Source of the DNA: Acanthosepion esculentum | Taxonomy: Eukaryota; Mollusca; Cephalopoda; Sepiida; Sepiidae | NCBI GenBank assembly: GCA_964036315.1 | Contig: OZ038508.1 | Span: 47,131,196-47,195,195, forward strand | Length of the DNA stretch: 64,000 nucleotides | Direction of reading: 5' to 3' | Part shown: one piece after another, positions 55,066 to 64,000 of the stretch | How positions within the stretch are numbered: position 1 is the first letter of the stretch | Layout: each line of letters opens with the position of its first letter | Notes under the pieces: model-generated | The model's input: the letters and a program-made list of their open reading frames with translations, nothing else | What the model was told of the DNA's origin: nothing | The model's database searches: none | Position numbers and translations under genes: made by a program

Positions 55066-55185
55066 TGGAAGCGTAGATGTGGCACAAGATGGAATGTATG
55101 GGACACGCGATGACAATCAAACTCACTACTCAGTCACAATTTTCCTAGCGAGACAAGATTACTGGCCATTACATCACCTCGAGGT
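55066..55185 (-). mobile_element. tRNA-derived SINE, family S3
   Basis: The minus strand contains GAGTAGTGAGTTTGATTGTC (box B-like), CATACATTCCATCTTGTGCC and ACATCTACGCTTCC. The head is duplicated (CACCTCGAGGTCCC twice). Confidence 0.75.
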
Positions 55186-55676
55186 CCCCCCCACCTCGAG
55201 GTCCCTCCACCTTGATTCTTCTGATCTGCAATCAGTAACGCGTTCTAATCTGAATCAGTATCCATTTTCTTTTTATGTAGAAATGTTCTAATTTGTATCC
55301 CCCAGAAAAAAGCATTTTAACATCTGCTTGATCCACGATAATAGTAAAAACGACTGCAATTCGCAATTACAAACCACTGACTTATCTATACACTAGTAGT
55401 ATGAAATCGGATGGACTATAGAATTTTGTGGGAAGATTGAAATTAAAAGACTCAGCCAATGAATGATTAGTCGGAGTCATTATAAAGAAGACAAAGATAA
55501 TTTGCTAAAAATGTGAAATTATTGTTGCACCAAGCAACGGAATGTAATTGAGAAAGCAATGAGCTGGAAAAATAATTGGACCGTTTAATATAAAAACGAT
55601 AATTTTCGTCTTGGAATAGCCCTGAAGAATTTTGCAAAGAGACTGCAAGAATCTGAAATCTCTTGGAGACTTGAGA
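55186..55676. other. No recognised element
   Basis: AT-rich sequence without domain or repeat. Confidence 0.45.
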
Positions 55677-55910
55677 TCATATAATCAACACTGTTATTTT
55701 TATGTTTACAATGATATAACTATATATACTATTACGTCGAGACCTTTACAAGCATATAACCAACATTATTACATTCAGATATTTATAATCATATAACTAC
55801 ACAATTATGTTTAGAACTTTACAATCATATAACCAACACTATTACGTTGAGAACTATAAAATCATATAATCCACAAAGTTACGTTTAGACCTTTACAATC
55901 ATATAACAAA
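55677..55910. repeat. ~50-55-bp minisatellite, 4 copies
   Basis: Unit TTACGTTGAGACCTTTACAA followed by TCATATAACCAACACTA, diverged among copies. Confidence 0.85.
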
Positions 55911-55911
55911 T

Positions 55912-56010
55912 AGTAGGCCGAGTAGGTTGAAACTCTACGTAAGTCTTCGTGCTTCTTTTGAGGTCAATATATAAAACCGCAGTGTAACTGACTCTTAGTT
56001 AAAATCGAGA
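55912..56010 (+). repeat. LTR-like promoter block, copy 1
   Basis: TAGGCCGAGTAGGTTG, CTACGTAAGTCTTCGTGCTT and CAATATATAAAA match 56545-56640. The TATA-like box at the same offset suggests an LTR U3 region. Confidence 0.5.
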
Positions 56011-56245
56011 AGAATACAGAGAAACAGCGATAGAAGGTTTATGAGCTTTGCTATCATTAGATATACTTCGAATTTCTCTATAAATGAATGACTACTCTTT
56101 CAAATATAAGACGGTTAAAACTATTGGGTCGCAGGTAGAAAAACTATAATGTAAGCTGAAATTTTGTAAATCTATGATCTATATTTCTGAAACTGTAATT
56201 ATCTACATTATTTGGACTGTTTTCGTCTTTATTTGCATGTGCAAG

Positions 56246-56281
56246 ACGTTTCAGCTGTTGTACTCTCCGGCCTTCTTCAGG
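56246..56281 (-). other. CUGARGA-hairpin-GAAA motif, copy 8
   Basis: On the minus strand: CCTGAAGAA, stem GGC...GCT (G-U), then GAAACGTCTTGC. Flanks resemble the S6 SINE tail at 43240-43345. Confidence 0.5.
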
Positions 56282-56544
56282 TTATTGGAATTTCGAACAA
56301 TGTAAATAATACAAATAAACCTATGATTAATATCGTGTATTTCTTTTAATGTTAATAGATAATACCACATTTTACATTTGGTATTAATGGATTTAATTGC
56401 TATCCGAAGAATTAAAATTATTTTTCCTACTCAAAAGGAAAATGGTAGTGGTTATACCGATCAAGTCGTATGATTTTTCATAATATTATCTGCTGTTAAT
56501 TATGTGACATGAAAATATGTTTAGCGACTACTAATCTTGATCTA

Positions 56545-56743
56545 TGTTAGGCCGAGTAGGTTGTGGATGCTACGTAAGACTTCGTGCTTGTTTTCATGTC
56601 AATATATAAAAAGGAATTGTCATTCTCTCTTAATAAAATCAAATCAGTAGGCTTTCGCCGGGAGTATATTTGTCCTAATAAATAATATCGCAATACTCTG
56701 TATTAGCTACTTTTATTGACCACAATATGGAAATTTTCCGACA
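56545..56743 (+). mobile_element. Possible LTR (copy 2 of the promoter block)
   Basis: Starts TGTTAGGCCGAGTAGGTTG, has TATATAAAAAGG, AATAAA-type signals and a possible ACA end at 56743. No matching 5-bp duplication, so the boundary and identity are weak. Confidence 0.35.
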
Positions 56744-57050
56744 ACTTGTCAGTGTCAGTGAGAGAGAAAGAGAAGTGTGAAAGAGAATTTCGAAATATAA
56801 AGTTTATGAGCCACGTAAAAATCTCATGGACAATTTTGGACGGGGAAAACCTCCTTTTTACTTCTTTTTAATTGTTGTTTCCTTGATTCATGACTCAATG
56901 AAAAGCCACTACATCCGTCTTGTAAAAAAGAATTGATGAAAAACAATAATTTTCGATGCAATAAGTCCCTCGGTCTTAGCAAAATCTGCAGAATATTAAT
57001 ATTAAAAAATTATTTCCCAAAAATTTTCCATATTTAAGTTTAGGTAATGC

Positions 57051-57107
<57 letters not shown>
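57051..57107. repeat. (AT)n microsatellite
   Basis: Pure AT array. Confidence 0.97.
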
Positions 57108-57109
<2 letters not shown>

Positions 57110-57236
57110 AAGAAATAATCACGCATAGAATCAATAAGCAATATTAATGCGATTATTGGCGATATCACATCGACAGTAGAATATAATATATGCATTAAAA
57201 TACTGTTCATCCATAGAATGATGTGATCCTTATTCA

Positions 57237-57450
57237 TAAAACTGTTGTCAGTTGTTTCCAGTTTATATTTTTTTTAAATGCTAGTACTTTCGAATAATCC
57301 TTTATTCATCCTCAGGCATATTTTTCCTTTAAAATTAAGACTTGGAGACGAAATAATTGTTTGTAGACCGAAAGATGTTTTCTTATGAATGTGCTATTAT
57401 TGACGGTTGTATACAATATCGGAACGTGCAAAGTGGCAACGTTAGGTTTT
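57237..57450 (-). repeat. Repeat R1, diverged inverse copy
   Basis: On the minus strand, AATAGCACATTC, a degenerate centre and CCTGAGGATG...GAAAGTACTAGC follow the R1 order of 27700-28058. Confidence 0.55.
57283..57316 (-). other. CUGARGA-hairpin-GAAA motif, copy 9
   Basis: On the minus strand: CCTGAGGAT, perfect six-pair stem GAATAA-AGGA-TTATTC, then GAAAGTACTAGC. All six pairs can form with different bases from the homologous stem at 27825. Confidence 0.6.
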
Positions 57451-57516
57451 TCAAATTTGAAGTGAGAATTTTTTATTTGAATTTATTAAAAATGTTTTGT
57501 TAAATACATGCTGCCT

Positions 57517-57522
<6 letters not shown>

Positions 57523-57597
<75 letters not shown>
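57523..57597. repeat. (AT)n microsatellite
   Basis: Pure AT array ending exactly at a MITE terminus. Confidence 0.97.
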
Positions 57598-57598
<1 letters not shown>

Positions 57599-57952
57599 TG
57601 TGTCCATAAATTTCGTGTGCGCTTTTAAAAAGTTATACCTGTATTTACGATAGAAATAATCTGTAAAAAACGCTATAAAGTTTAATGTTCTAGTTTTATG
57701 TATAGCTAAAATAAGTAATGTGATTTCAGGCATTACTGTAAATAAGTTGGCAAATGTTTACGGTGAACGGCAAAATCGTATTACCCTTTGTATTGATCAT
57801 GATGGAGGACATGTGGGAAAATAAATGAAAGTTCAATAAAACCTTAAAAAATATAGATTTACTTCTTTCTAATTCTTTTTGCAGATTATTTCTATAGCAA
57901 ATATAAATAAAGTTATAATTTTTTTAAAGTGCACACGAACTTCATGGGAACC

Positions 57953-57955
<3 letters not shown>
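57598..57955. mobile_element. Tc1/mariner-type MITE with ~75-bp TIRs
   Basis: Left end CTGTGTCCATAAATTTCGTG TGC; right end inverted AGGGTTCCCATGAAGTTCGT GTGC. The repeats continue through TTATA...GATAGAAATAATCTGTAAAA (left) and GCTATAGAAATAATCTGCAA (right, inverted). It sits in TA repeats. No transposase. Length about 358 bp. Confidence 0.78.

Positions 57956-58031
<76 letters not shown>
57956..58031. repeat. (AT)n microsatellite
   Basis: Pure AT array between the MITE and a fold-back element. Confidence 0.97.
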
Positions 58032-58320
<289 letters not shown>

Positions 58321-58570
58321 CGTGTTTTAGTTGACTCAGCATTTTTCAATCTACCTATCTGAATTATCTTGAAGAAGCGAGAGAAAGATCTAAAAGGTCA
58401 GCCAATCTAACAGTGATCTCATTTCACAATCTTCACTCTTGCTCCATATGTGACCTCCTTTGTAAATCACTAGCTTGACTTAAGTGCCACTTAAGATGAT
58501 CGCACAAAATTTCATATCGCAATGAATTAAGCTGTCAGATCCTCACACGTCGAAAACGACAGGAGAATCC

Positions 58571-58694
<124 letters not shown>

Positions 58695-58899
58695 ATTTTT
58701 CGGAAAATAATGTTCTATTTTAAGCTCAACTTATATTCCTGTATTTTAAATAGTGTTTGAATCAGTCAAAATAGAATCCATGAACATATACACATTAATG
58801 TCATCTAATTACAATATTACTTACACCTTTACGCTAAAACTGTAAAGGTTTAGATGCCAAGACTGTTTTGAATGGTGATTCTGCATTTTCCTTGCAAAA

Positions 58900-59790
58900 G
58901 TATGTCTCTTGGCTTAAAATATTGTCAGAGAATTTGAAAAAGGAAATATGGTTCATTTGACAAAGTATCGCCCCAAGTCGGTGAGCATCTGCGGTGCCAT
59001 CCTGGTAACATGTAGCTGCGCATTGTTATCAAACAGAATTAGACCGGTTCGAATAACCAGTGCCGTTATCATTTTGCTTTACTGAATGCTTTCATTCAGT
59101 TCTTGACAGTGAACTTCAGCAGTGATTTTCTGGTTAGATTACCAGAAACTTTAACTGATAACGCAGTCACCAAAAACTTCCGTTGGTGCAGTTTGAGTTT
59201 TGGAAAATTGCTGGGGTCCTTTGTCATGATCAATCTATTGAGCCGATTACTGAGTGATAAAAGATACATTTCTCGTCACAAATTCGATCAAGAAATGGAT
59301 CATTGTAACTTCACAAATTCAGCATCGAGCACTCTTCAAAACGTCGAATTCTTTAAGTCTCCCTGAGTTCATGTAGAACGCATTATATCCAAGTTTTTTT
59401 CGCTTTGATAATTAACTTGTGGTGGTCAGATATAGATGACATGATGACAGGCATTATCTGAGACACTTCTCTGGCCATTTGGCGTACGTTTTCTTCGTCT
59501 TATGTGTTCAGACGTTTATTTTCAATTGCAAATGGACGTCCTCTACGAACTTCAAGACTCGTATCCCTACTGCGGAACTTCAGAATTTTGCGATGTACTC
59601 TCCGATTGCAAGTGAATCTTTTACACTATGCTTTGTTAAATTTGGCAGCCGATTGAAAAGCATTATGACCAAAATTGTACTCATGGGAAAAAGGAAACTC
59701 ATGTCTTTTCTATGTTCAAGAGGAGGAGTATATAATATTTTAATTTCAATTTTGAAAGGTATTGATAGAAAATTAAGAAAGTGGAGACTT
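58900..59790 (-). pseudogene. Mariner (mauritiana/SETMAR-type) transposase remnant
   Basis: The minus strand, over several frames, reads EYIAKF and, shifted, LEVRRGRPFAIENKRLN, QMAREVSQIMPVIMSSISDH, later IHFLIEFVTRNVSFI, DHDKGPQQFSKTQTAPTEVF, KITAEVHCQELNESIQ and ALVIRTGLILFDNNAQLHVT. Family landmarks match: GRPxxIDxxxL, TVRExAxxLxVSxxTISxHL, FLDRIVTCDEKWI (here decayed), APKxFPKPxLHQKKVMVTVW, TAExYCQQLDEM and LLHDNARPHVA. The first catalytic D (TCDEKW) is lost, while the DNAxxH box survives as DNNAQLH. It covers most of a 340-residue protein with many lesions. Terminal repeats not found. Confidence 0.82.
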
Positions 59791-59898
59791 TAATAATAGT
59801 AAATTAATAATATGTTTTGTGCAACTATTATACTAATATATTAGCACGCAATTACCTGTTTATTTTGAAATCGGGCATTATTTACTGAACAATCTAAT

Positions 59899-60120
59899 CT
59901 ATATATAAAATTCTGTGACTTCTGTTTGTACGTCCGTCAAACCCTCTAAAATAGCCATACATTGACCGGTCGAAATTATATTTTGGGGAAAAGAAATGCT
60001 TACAATGTACAGTTGGTTTTACAAGGGTGCGTAGCTTAGTAAAAAGAAAAATCACGTTTTTTGGAAAAATAAAAAAAAAATTTACTTAACACACAAAATA
60101 GTCCGACAATTTTAAAAACA
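59899..60120 (+). mobile_element. Helitron-like 5' end (tentative)
   Basis: TCTATATATAAAATTCTGTG then ACTTCTGTTTGTACGTCCGT resembles the start of many invertebrate non-autonomous repeats and the (minus-strand) start of the 14363-15119 element. No 3' terminus was found. Confidence 0.3.
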
Positions 60121-61290
60121 ATTTAATCATTTTAAAAAAATATACTTATTCAATAACAATGCGATATTGTTTTTATATATCTTTTCTTTAATTGTTTATA
60201 TCCAAGAATCAAATTTCCAGTTCACCCTGCGTTTGCAAGAACTATAAACGAATCACAAGCCCAAACGCGACAAAAATTTTGAAATCTCTCCGGAAATAAA
60301 TATTTACTCATGGCCAGTTGTATGTTGCCTGCGTCAGAGTAAGAAATCCGAAGAATACTTACTTCGCTGTTAAAAAGGAACAATGAAAAAAAAATTCTTA
60401 AAAATATTTTTTACTATGAAGTTCTACAAATTTAAAGTAATTAAAGTAATTATTATACCGCGAAAAAGGTTTTTTTGTCAAAGTACTTTTCGAAACAAAT
60501 CAGCTTATTCACATTTAATCAATTAGTTTGCGAAATTGAACGAAACGTAGAGTTTTTAGATCTCGACAGAAAATGTTAGCGGTAACTTCATCAATACTAA
60601 TTATTGTTAAGATTTCAAGACAGGTTAGCGTGTTGCGAAAACTTTCTAGTTTTTAAAATGCTGGACTCAGTAAATTTCACATGTTCCACCCTAAAACATG
60701 AATCATTAACCTGTGGCGTTTTCTCTTGTTAGCTATATCTGAATTATGAACATCAATACCGTGGGCATACTCTTAATCTTCATTCGCGAACTCAGCGCTG
60801 GATATCCTGGTGCTGCTGAGGATTTTAGCAAATTACAAAGTTCAATGCACAAAAGATTTCTCTTTTCCCTACAGTATATGTCGTGTCGTTTTTTTCAAAA
60901 CGTGGACGATTATTGTTCTCCACAACCTCCTAAATTTTATAGCTTATTATATTTGTGTATTTTCCGTCACTTTCATTCTTCATTCTGCTATCAATTCACG
61001 TGAGTTCGACAGGCTGGTAACCTGTCTCCACAGTCCTGTTTAACTTCAAGATATCTTGTGATTTCTCAGATTTTCCAAACACACTTTCCTCATTATGCGT
61101 TCCAAATATTTCAGTTGTCTCCTTCTGATTCGAAATATGAGTGACCTTTTTTGTTTTCATTTTCCAGACCCGCCCCCACGTTGCTTAACCTCACAATCCA
61201 TGGTATTCTCAGCATTCGTCGATGAGGATGCATCTCCTGCATCAAGACTCTTTTTCATCTATAAGCTAATTTTCTAGAAATCCCAGTTAT
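60121..61290. other. No recognised element
   Basis: AT-rich; overlapping unassigned 60-85 codon frames at 60746-61277 show no domain. Confidence 0.45.
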
Positions 61291-61299
61291 TATGAGGAC

Positions 61300-61880
61300 T
61301 GCATTGCATTTCATCACTGTTTCGTTTGGTTCTAGTGAAATTTGACTTGGTTCTAACAAATATTTATTAATAATGTGCTTAGCTTTTGGAAGGCATCTTT
61401 TGCGATTCCAATGCAACTTCGGATTTGCGTGTCAGATTTTCCATCTATGATGATGAAAACTAGAGCTTATATTTCTGTAACTGCCTATTACGAGATCTCC
61501 AATTCTTCGCTCAGACATTAGATTGTTCCTCTTGCTCGCAACTATACCTTCTGTCATTTTACTTTTCAAAGCCCTACCTTCTCGCTCTCCTTATACAAAC
61601 TTGTGAGTTCTTTCTAAGTCTGCCTTCAATTCAATGTTATGAGCATATATTTTGTTATTAGCGTGTCCGCTAGTAATCAGTCCCAGTGGGACTTCTAGTT
61701 CTCTTAGCACTGCCTCGCTGTATGGGTTGTATAAAACCAATAAAATGCCGCATGCTTGTGTCATACCACTTTGTATACTTGCTAAAATCGTTTTTTTACT
61801 CTCATGCAGGCTGTTTGTTCCCAGTAAATATTGCGGATAATTCTAACGGCTTTTATAAATTGATAAGGTTTCCCTAGAAG
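61300..61880 (-). pseudogene. RTE-like LINE reverse transcriptase end
   Basis: The minus strand has RHFIGFIQPI, then KELTSLYKESEKVGL (cf. xxLxxxVKEESEKAGLxLN after the catalytic strands), then a broken segment and DGKSDTQIRSCIGIAKDAFQ, KLSTLLINI. The latter equals the DGKCDTEIHRHIEMTQDAFQ motif at 15870. Several stops. The YADD box itself was not found. Confidence 0.72.
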
Positions 61881-62007
61881 TTCAAATAGCGCAGTTATTT
61901 TGAAGTTTTATTTTGAAGTTATATTTTGTAATTCAGTTCGATTTAAGAAATTGCTGTATAGTACATGGATTAATGTTATGAAAGTCCTTTAATGTTAGTT
62001 GCTTGGA

Positions 62008-62230
62008 TGATTTCGTTTAGCGGCATATCAACCACCATGGGTTATTTAATACCGAAATATAAATATTTTTAATATACTTTTATGGCTTCGACTATAGTTA
62101 GAATGTATTGTTAGACAAGAATTCATTCATTTGTATTTTATTGGGTTGCTTGGTCGGTTAAATTTGTTTAGAGGCATGCCAACATCTATGAAATATTTAT
62201 TTCTGAAATCTATATATTTTGAACTTCAAC
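62008..62230 (+). repeat. Repeat R4, two copies in tandem
   Basis: TTTAGCGGCATATCAACCAC at 62018 and TTTAGAGGCATGCCAACATC at 62168, each followed by ATTTAxTxCxGAAAT; a third at 20085-20175. Confidence 0.6.
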
Positions 62231-62409
62231 TAAAAGCAAAATGAATTGTTGGTAATTCTACAATTTGTTTTTTATACTCTCATATATATTTGTTTTAGTT
62301 TGGGGGTTCAATATTTGCCCATAGCTGGAACCTAACAGGTTCTACACCCCAGATCATGGTGGGCCTGGACAAACAGCAAATAGGTGGTTCCCCCATCCCG
62401 ATCAGAGGC

Positions 62410-62515
62410 TTTGTTGACGGGTATAGTTTATCGCCATACCAAGGACTAGTTAACATACGTAAACCACACCCTGAATCTACCTTATGTAAATAATGGACTA
62501 TACCCGTTTGAAAGG
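62410..62515. repeat. Small inverted repeat
   Basis: GACGGGTATAGT at 62416-62427 and GACTATACCCGT at 62501-62512 face each other 73 bases apart, suggesting a short foldback or MITE relic. Confidence 0.4.
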
Positions 62516-62547
62516 AAAGACGAACAAAAAATACATATTAGAAACGC

Positions 62548-62675
62548 TGGCGTACTTGGTTTAATGATTAGGAAGCTTGAAACGCTAGATTAATCCCAAT
62601 GTAGTCGTGAGTTTCATCCTTACTGAGAGATACATACTTTCGGCATTGTTACACATCAGGGCTTCGCTTAGTAAA
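62548..62675 (+). mobile_element. tRNA-derived SINE, family S3 (diverged)
   Basis: TGGCGTACTTGGTTTAATGA (box A region), TCGTGAGTTTCATCCTTACT (box B-like), CTTTCGGCATTGTTACACAT and GGGCTTCGCTTAGTAAAT follow S3 order. Confidence 0.7.
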
Positions 62676-63805
62676 TCGTTATAATGGCCTGCTTTATTAA
62701 GAAAAAAAGTGCAGATATCGCTCTAATTCATTTAACATCTGTTTCTGCGAATTGGAAAATTCTGTCAAGTTTTAAGATTTTCATTTACCCCGTCTTACGT
62801 TTTTTTTTTAAATAATGGCCAGGATTCATATTTATGATTCTTATTGCAATATCTTGTTAATGTTGTTAATCTCAAATGATTAACCATGCCATAGTGGATT
62901 TACCACGCGTATTTTGTAGTCGTAAAACTCGTATGAAGTTTATTCAATCATTAACTTAAGAATTAAGATTGATCAGATGATTTGAATAGGGAAACCGTGA
63001 AAGTTCCACGGGTGCTGCTCGTACTAATGAATATCTGAGTAAAATGTGTTTGAGGAACTGACAGGTTTGTTCGCCGAAGCATAAATCAATTTGAAACTTG
63101 TTAAGCCTCCTTAAGAGGAAATTTCACATTGCCTGACGGCAACAACCTATGAAAATGAACTTTGGAATATAGCTTCTTTTTTTTTTTAGATGCTGTGACG
63201 TCAGAATAGAAAAATCAATGGATGAACAATTACTAAAACAATTTCGCAATATGGAACATGAAATTTACAGTAAATAATTTTTCCTAACTTTTTTATCTAA
63301 ATGTTTTGTTTCTAAATATTTTCACGTTGTGTAATTGCAATTTTTACGTACATAATGTTTAAAGATAAGCATTTTTTGTACTACAATAAACTAGTTAAAA
63401 ATTTAGGAGGGACATTTTAGTAATCGGGGTAAGAATGTTAAAGCGTAAAGTCGAGTAAAATTCATCATCGTCATTATAACATGCAATCTACTCTAATATT
63501 TTTGGTAATATGATTGTAAACGTTTAAAAGTAATAGTGTTTCTTATATGATTGAAAATACCTGAATATTATATAAAATATCATTCCACATTAATTAATTT
63601 TTTTAATAATTTTTATATATTCTCAATATTTCCTCAAAACAGGAAGTTGTAAAATTTTGAAATATTCTGACATTGTAAGTTTTACAAATAATTTTATTTT
63701 ACTGCAAACAGGCTAAAATTTGTTTTTGTATCTTAGTAACATCGGTAAAAACGTCAAACCTGCAAAATCCAGTAAAATGCGTGAATTGTACTCTAATATA
63801 ATTTA

Positions 63806-63855
63806 CCCCTATCATATAAAATAATTTACCCCTATCATATAAAATAATTTACTCC
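63806..63855. repeat. 24-bp tandem repeat, two copies
   Basis: AATTTACCCCTATCATATAA then AATA, twice, followed by a diverged third. Confidence 0.85.
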
Positions 63856-64000
63856 AACACATAAATAAATAGCTTGCATATTCATAGTGAAAATATTTCC
63901 ATGCATCCCGTCATTATTTTTTATAAAACTTAGCGAACAACAAAGTTGAGCATGCGCACACAGTAACCTCAAAATTATTCACATGAAAACATTAAAATAC

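Overview
Eukaryotic, non-coding, repeat-dominated DNA, most likely from a coleoid cephalopod (octopus-like) or another mollusc. The grounds are very many long (AT)n arrays, GATA-type arrays, several tRNA-headed SINE families, RTE-like and CR1/Jockey-like LINE tails, Penelope-like and mariner remnants, and no operon-like coding. The species is an inference. I find no intact host protein-coding gene. Most long open frames are translations of (AT)n, (ATT)n, (GATA)n or purine/pyrimidine-rich tracts; the informative ones are decayed transposon proteins.

Layout. 0-9 kb: 33-bp tandem repeat, a Penelope-like GIY-YIG remnant between inverted repeats, two SINEs, a mariner transposase pseudogene (minus), two antisense 28S rRNA fragments, a 17-bp minisatellite with an inverted half. 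9-21 kb: LINE tails, a solo-LTR candidate, a pogo-type MITE, a Helitron-like element, an RTE-like LINE whose codons were amplified into a minisatellite, a 5S-like relic. 21-31 kb: a CR1-like LINE split by a solo LTR with a 5-bp target duplication, fold-back elements beside (AT)n, more SINEs, an LTR candidate with a primer-binding-site-like motif, a mariner pseudogene. 32-37 kb: successive same-strand CR1-like LINE 3' ends, one carrying a 334-bp piece of 18S rRNA flanked by a perfect 13-bp duplication. 37-46 kb: GATA fields, LINE and mariner remnants, a mariner-derived MITE, SINEs, a solo LTR, a 30-bp minisatellite. 47-52.5 kb: a purine-rich 2-kb block, a short CpG-containing mixed-sequence island, then a pyrimidine-rich 2.6-kb block. 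53-64 kb: mariner fragments, fold-back elements, a long-TIR MITE, more LINE/SINE copies, then unremarkable AT-rich DNA.

The most interesting signals are: (i) nine copies of a CUGARGA - hairpin - GAAA-type motif whose stem changes by compensatory substitutions, resembling the hammerhead ribozyme core known from Penelope-like and related retroelements; (ii) retroposed rRNA (18S with target duplication; paired 28S fragments); (iii) a minisatellite born from LINE coding sequence; (iv) a fold-back repeat family repeatedly joined to (AT)n; (v) a GC-richer family with a covarying stem. All identifications are by eye; coordinates of decayed elements are approximate to about 10-30 bases unless target duplications are stated.
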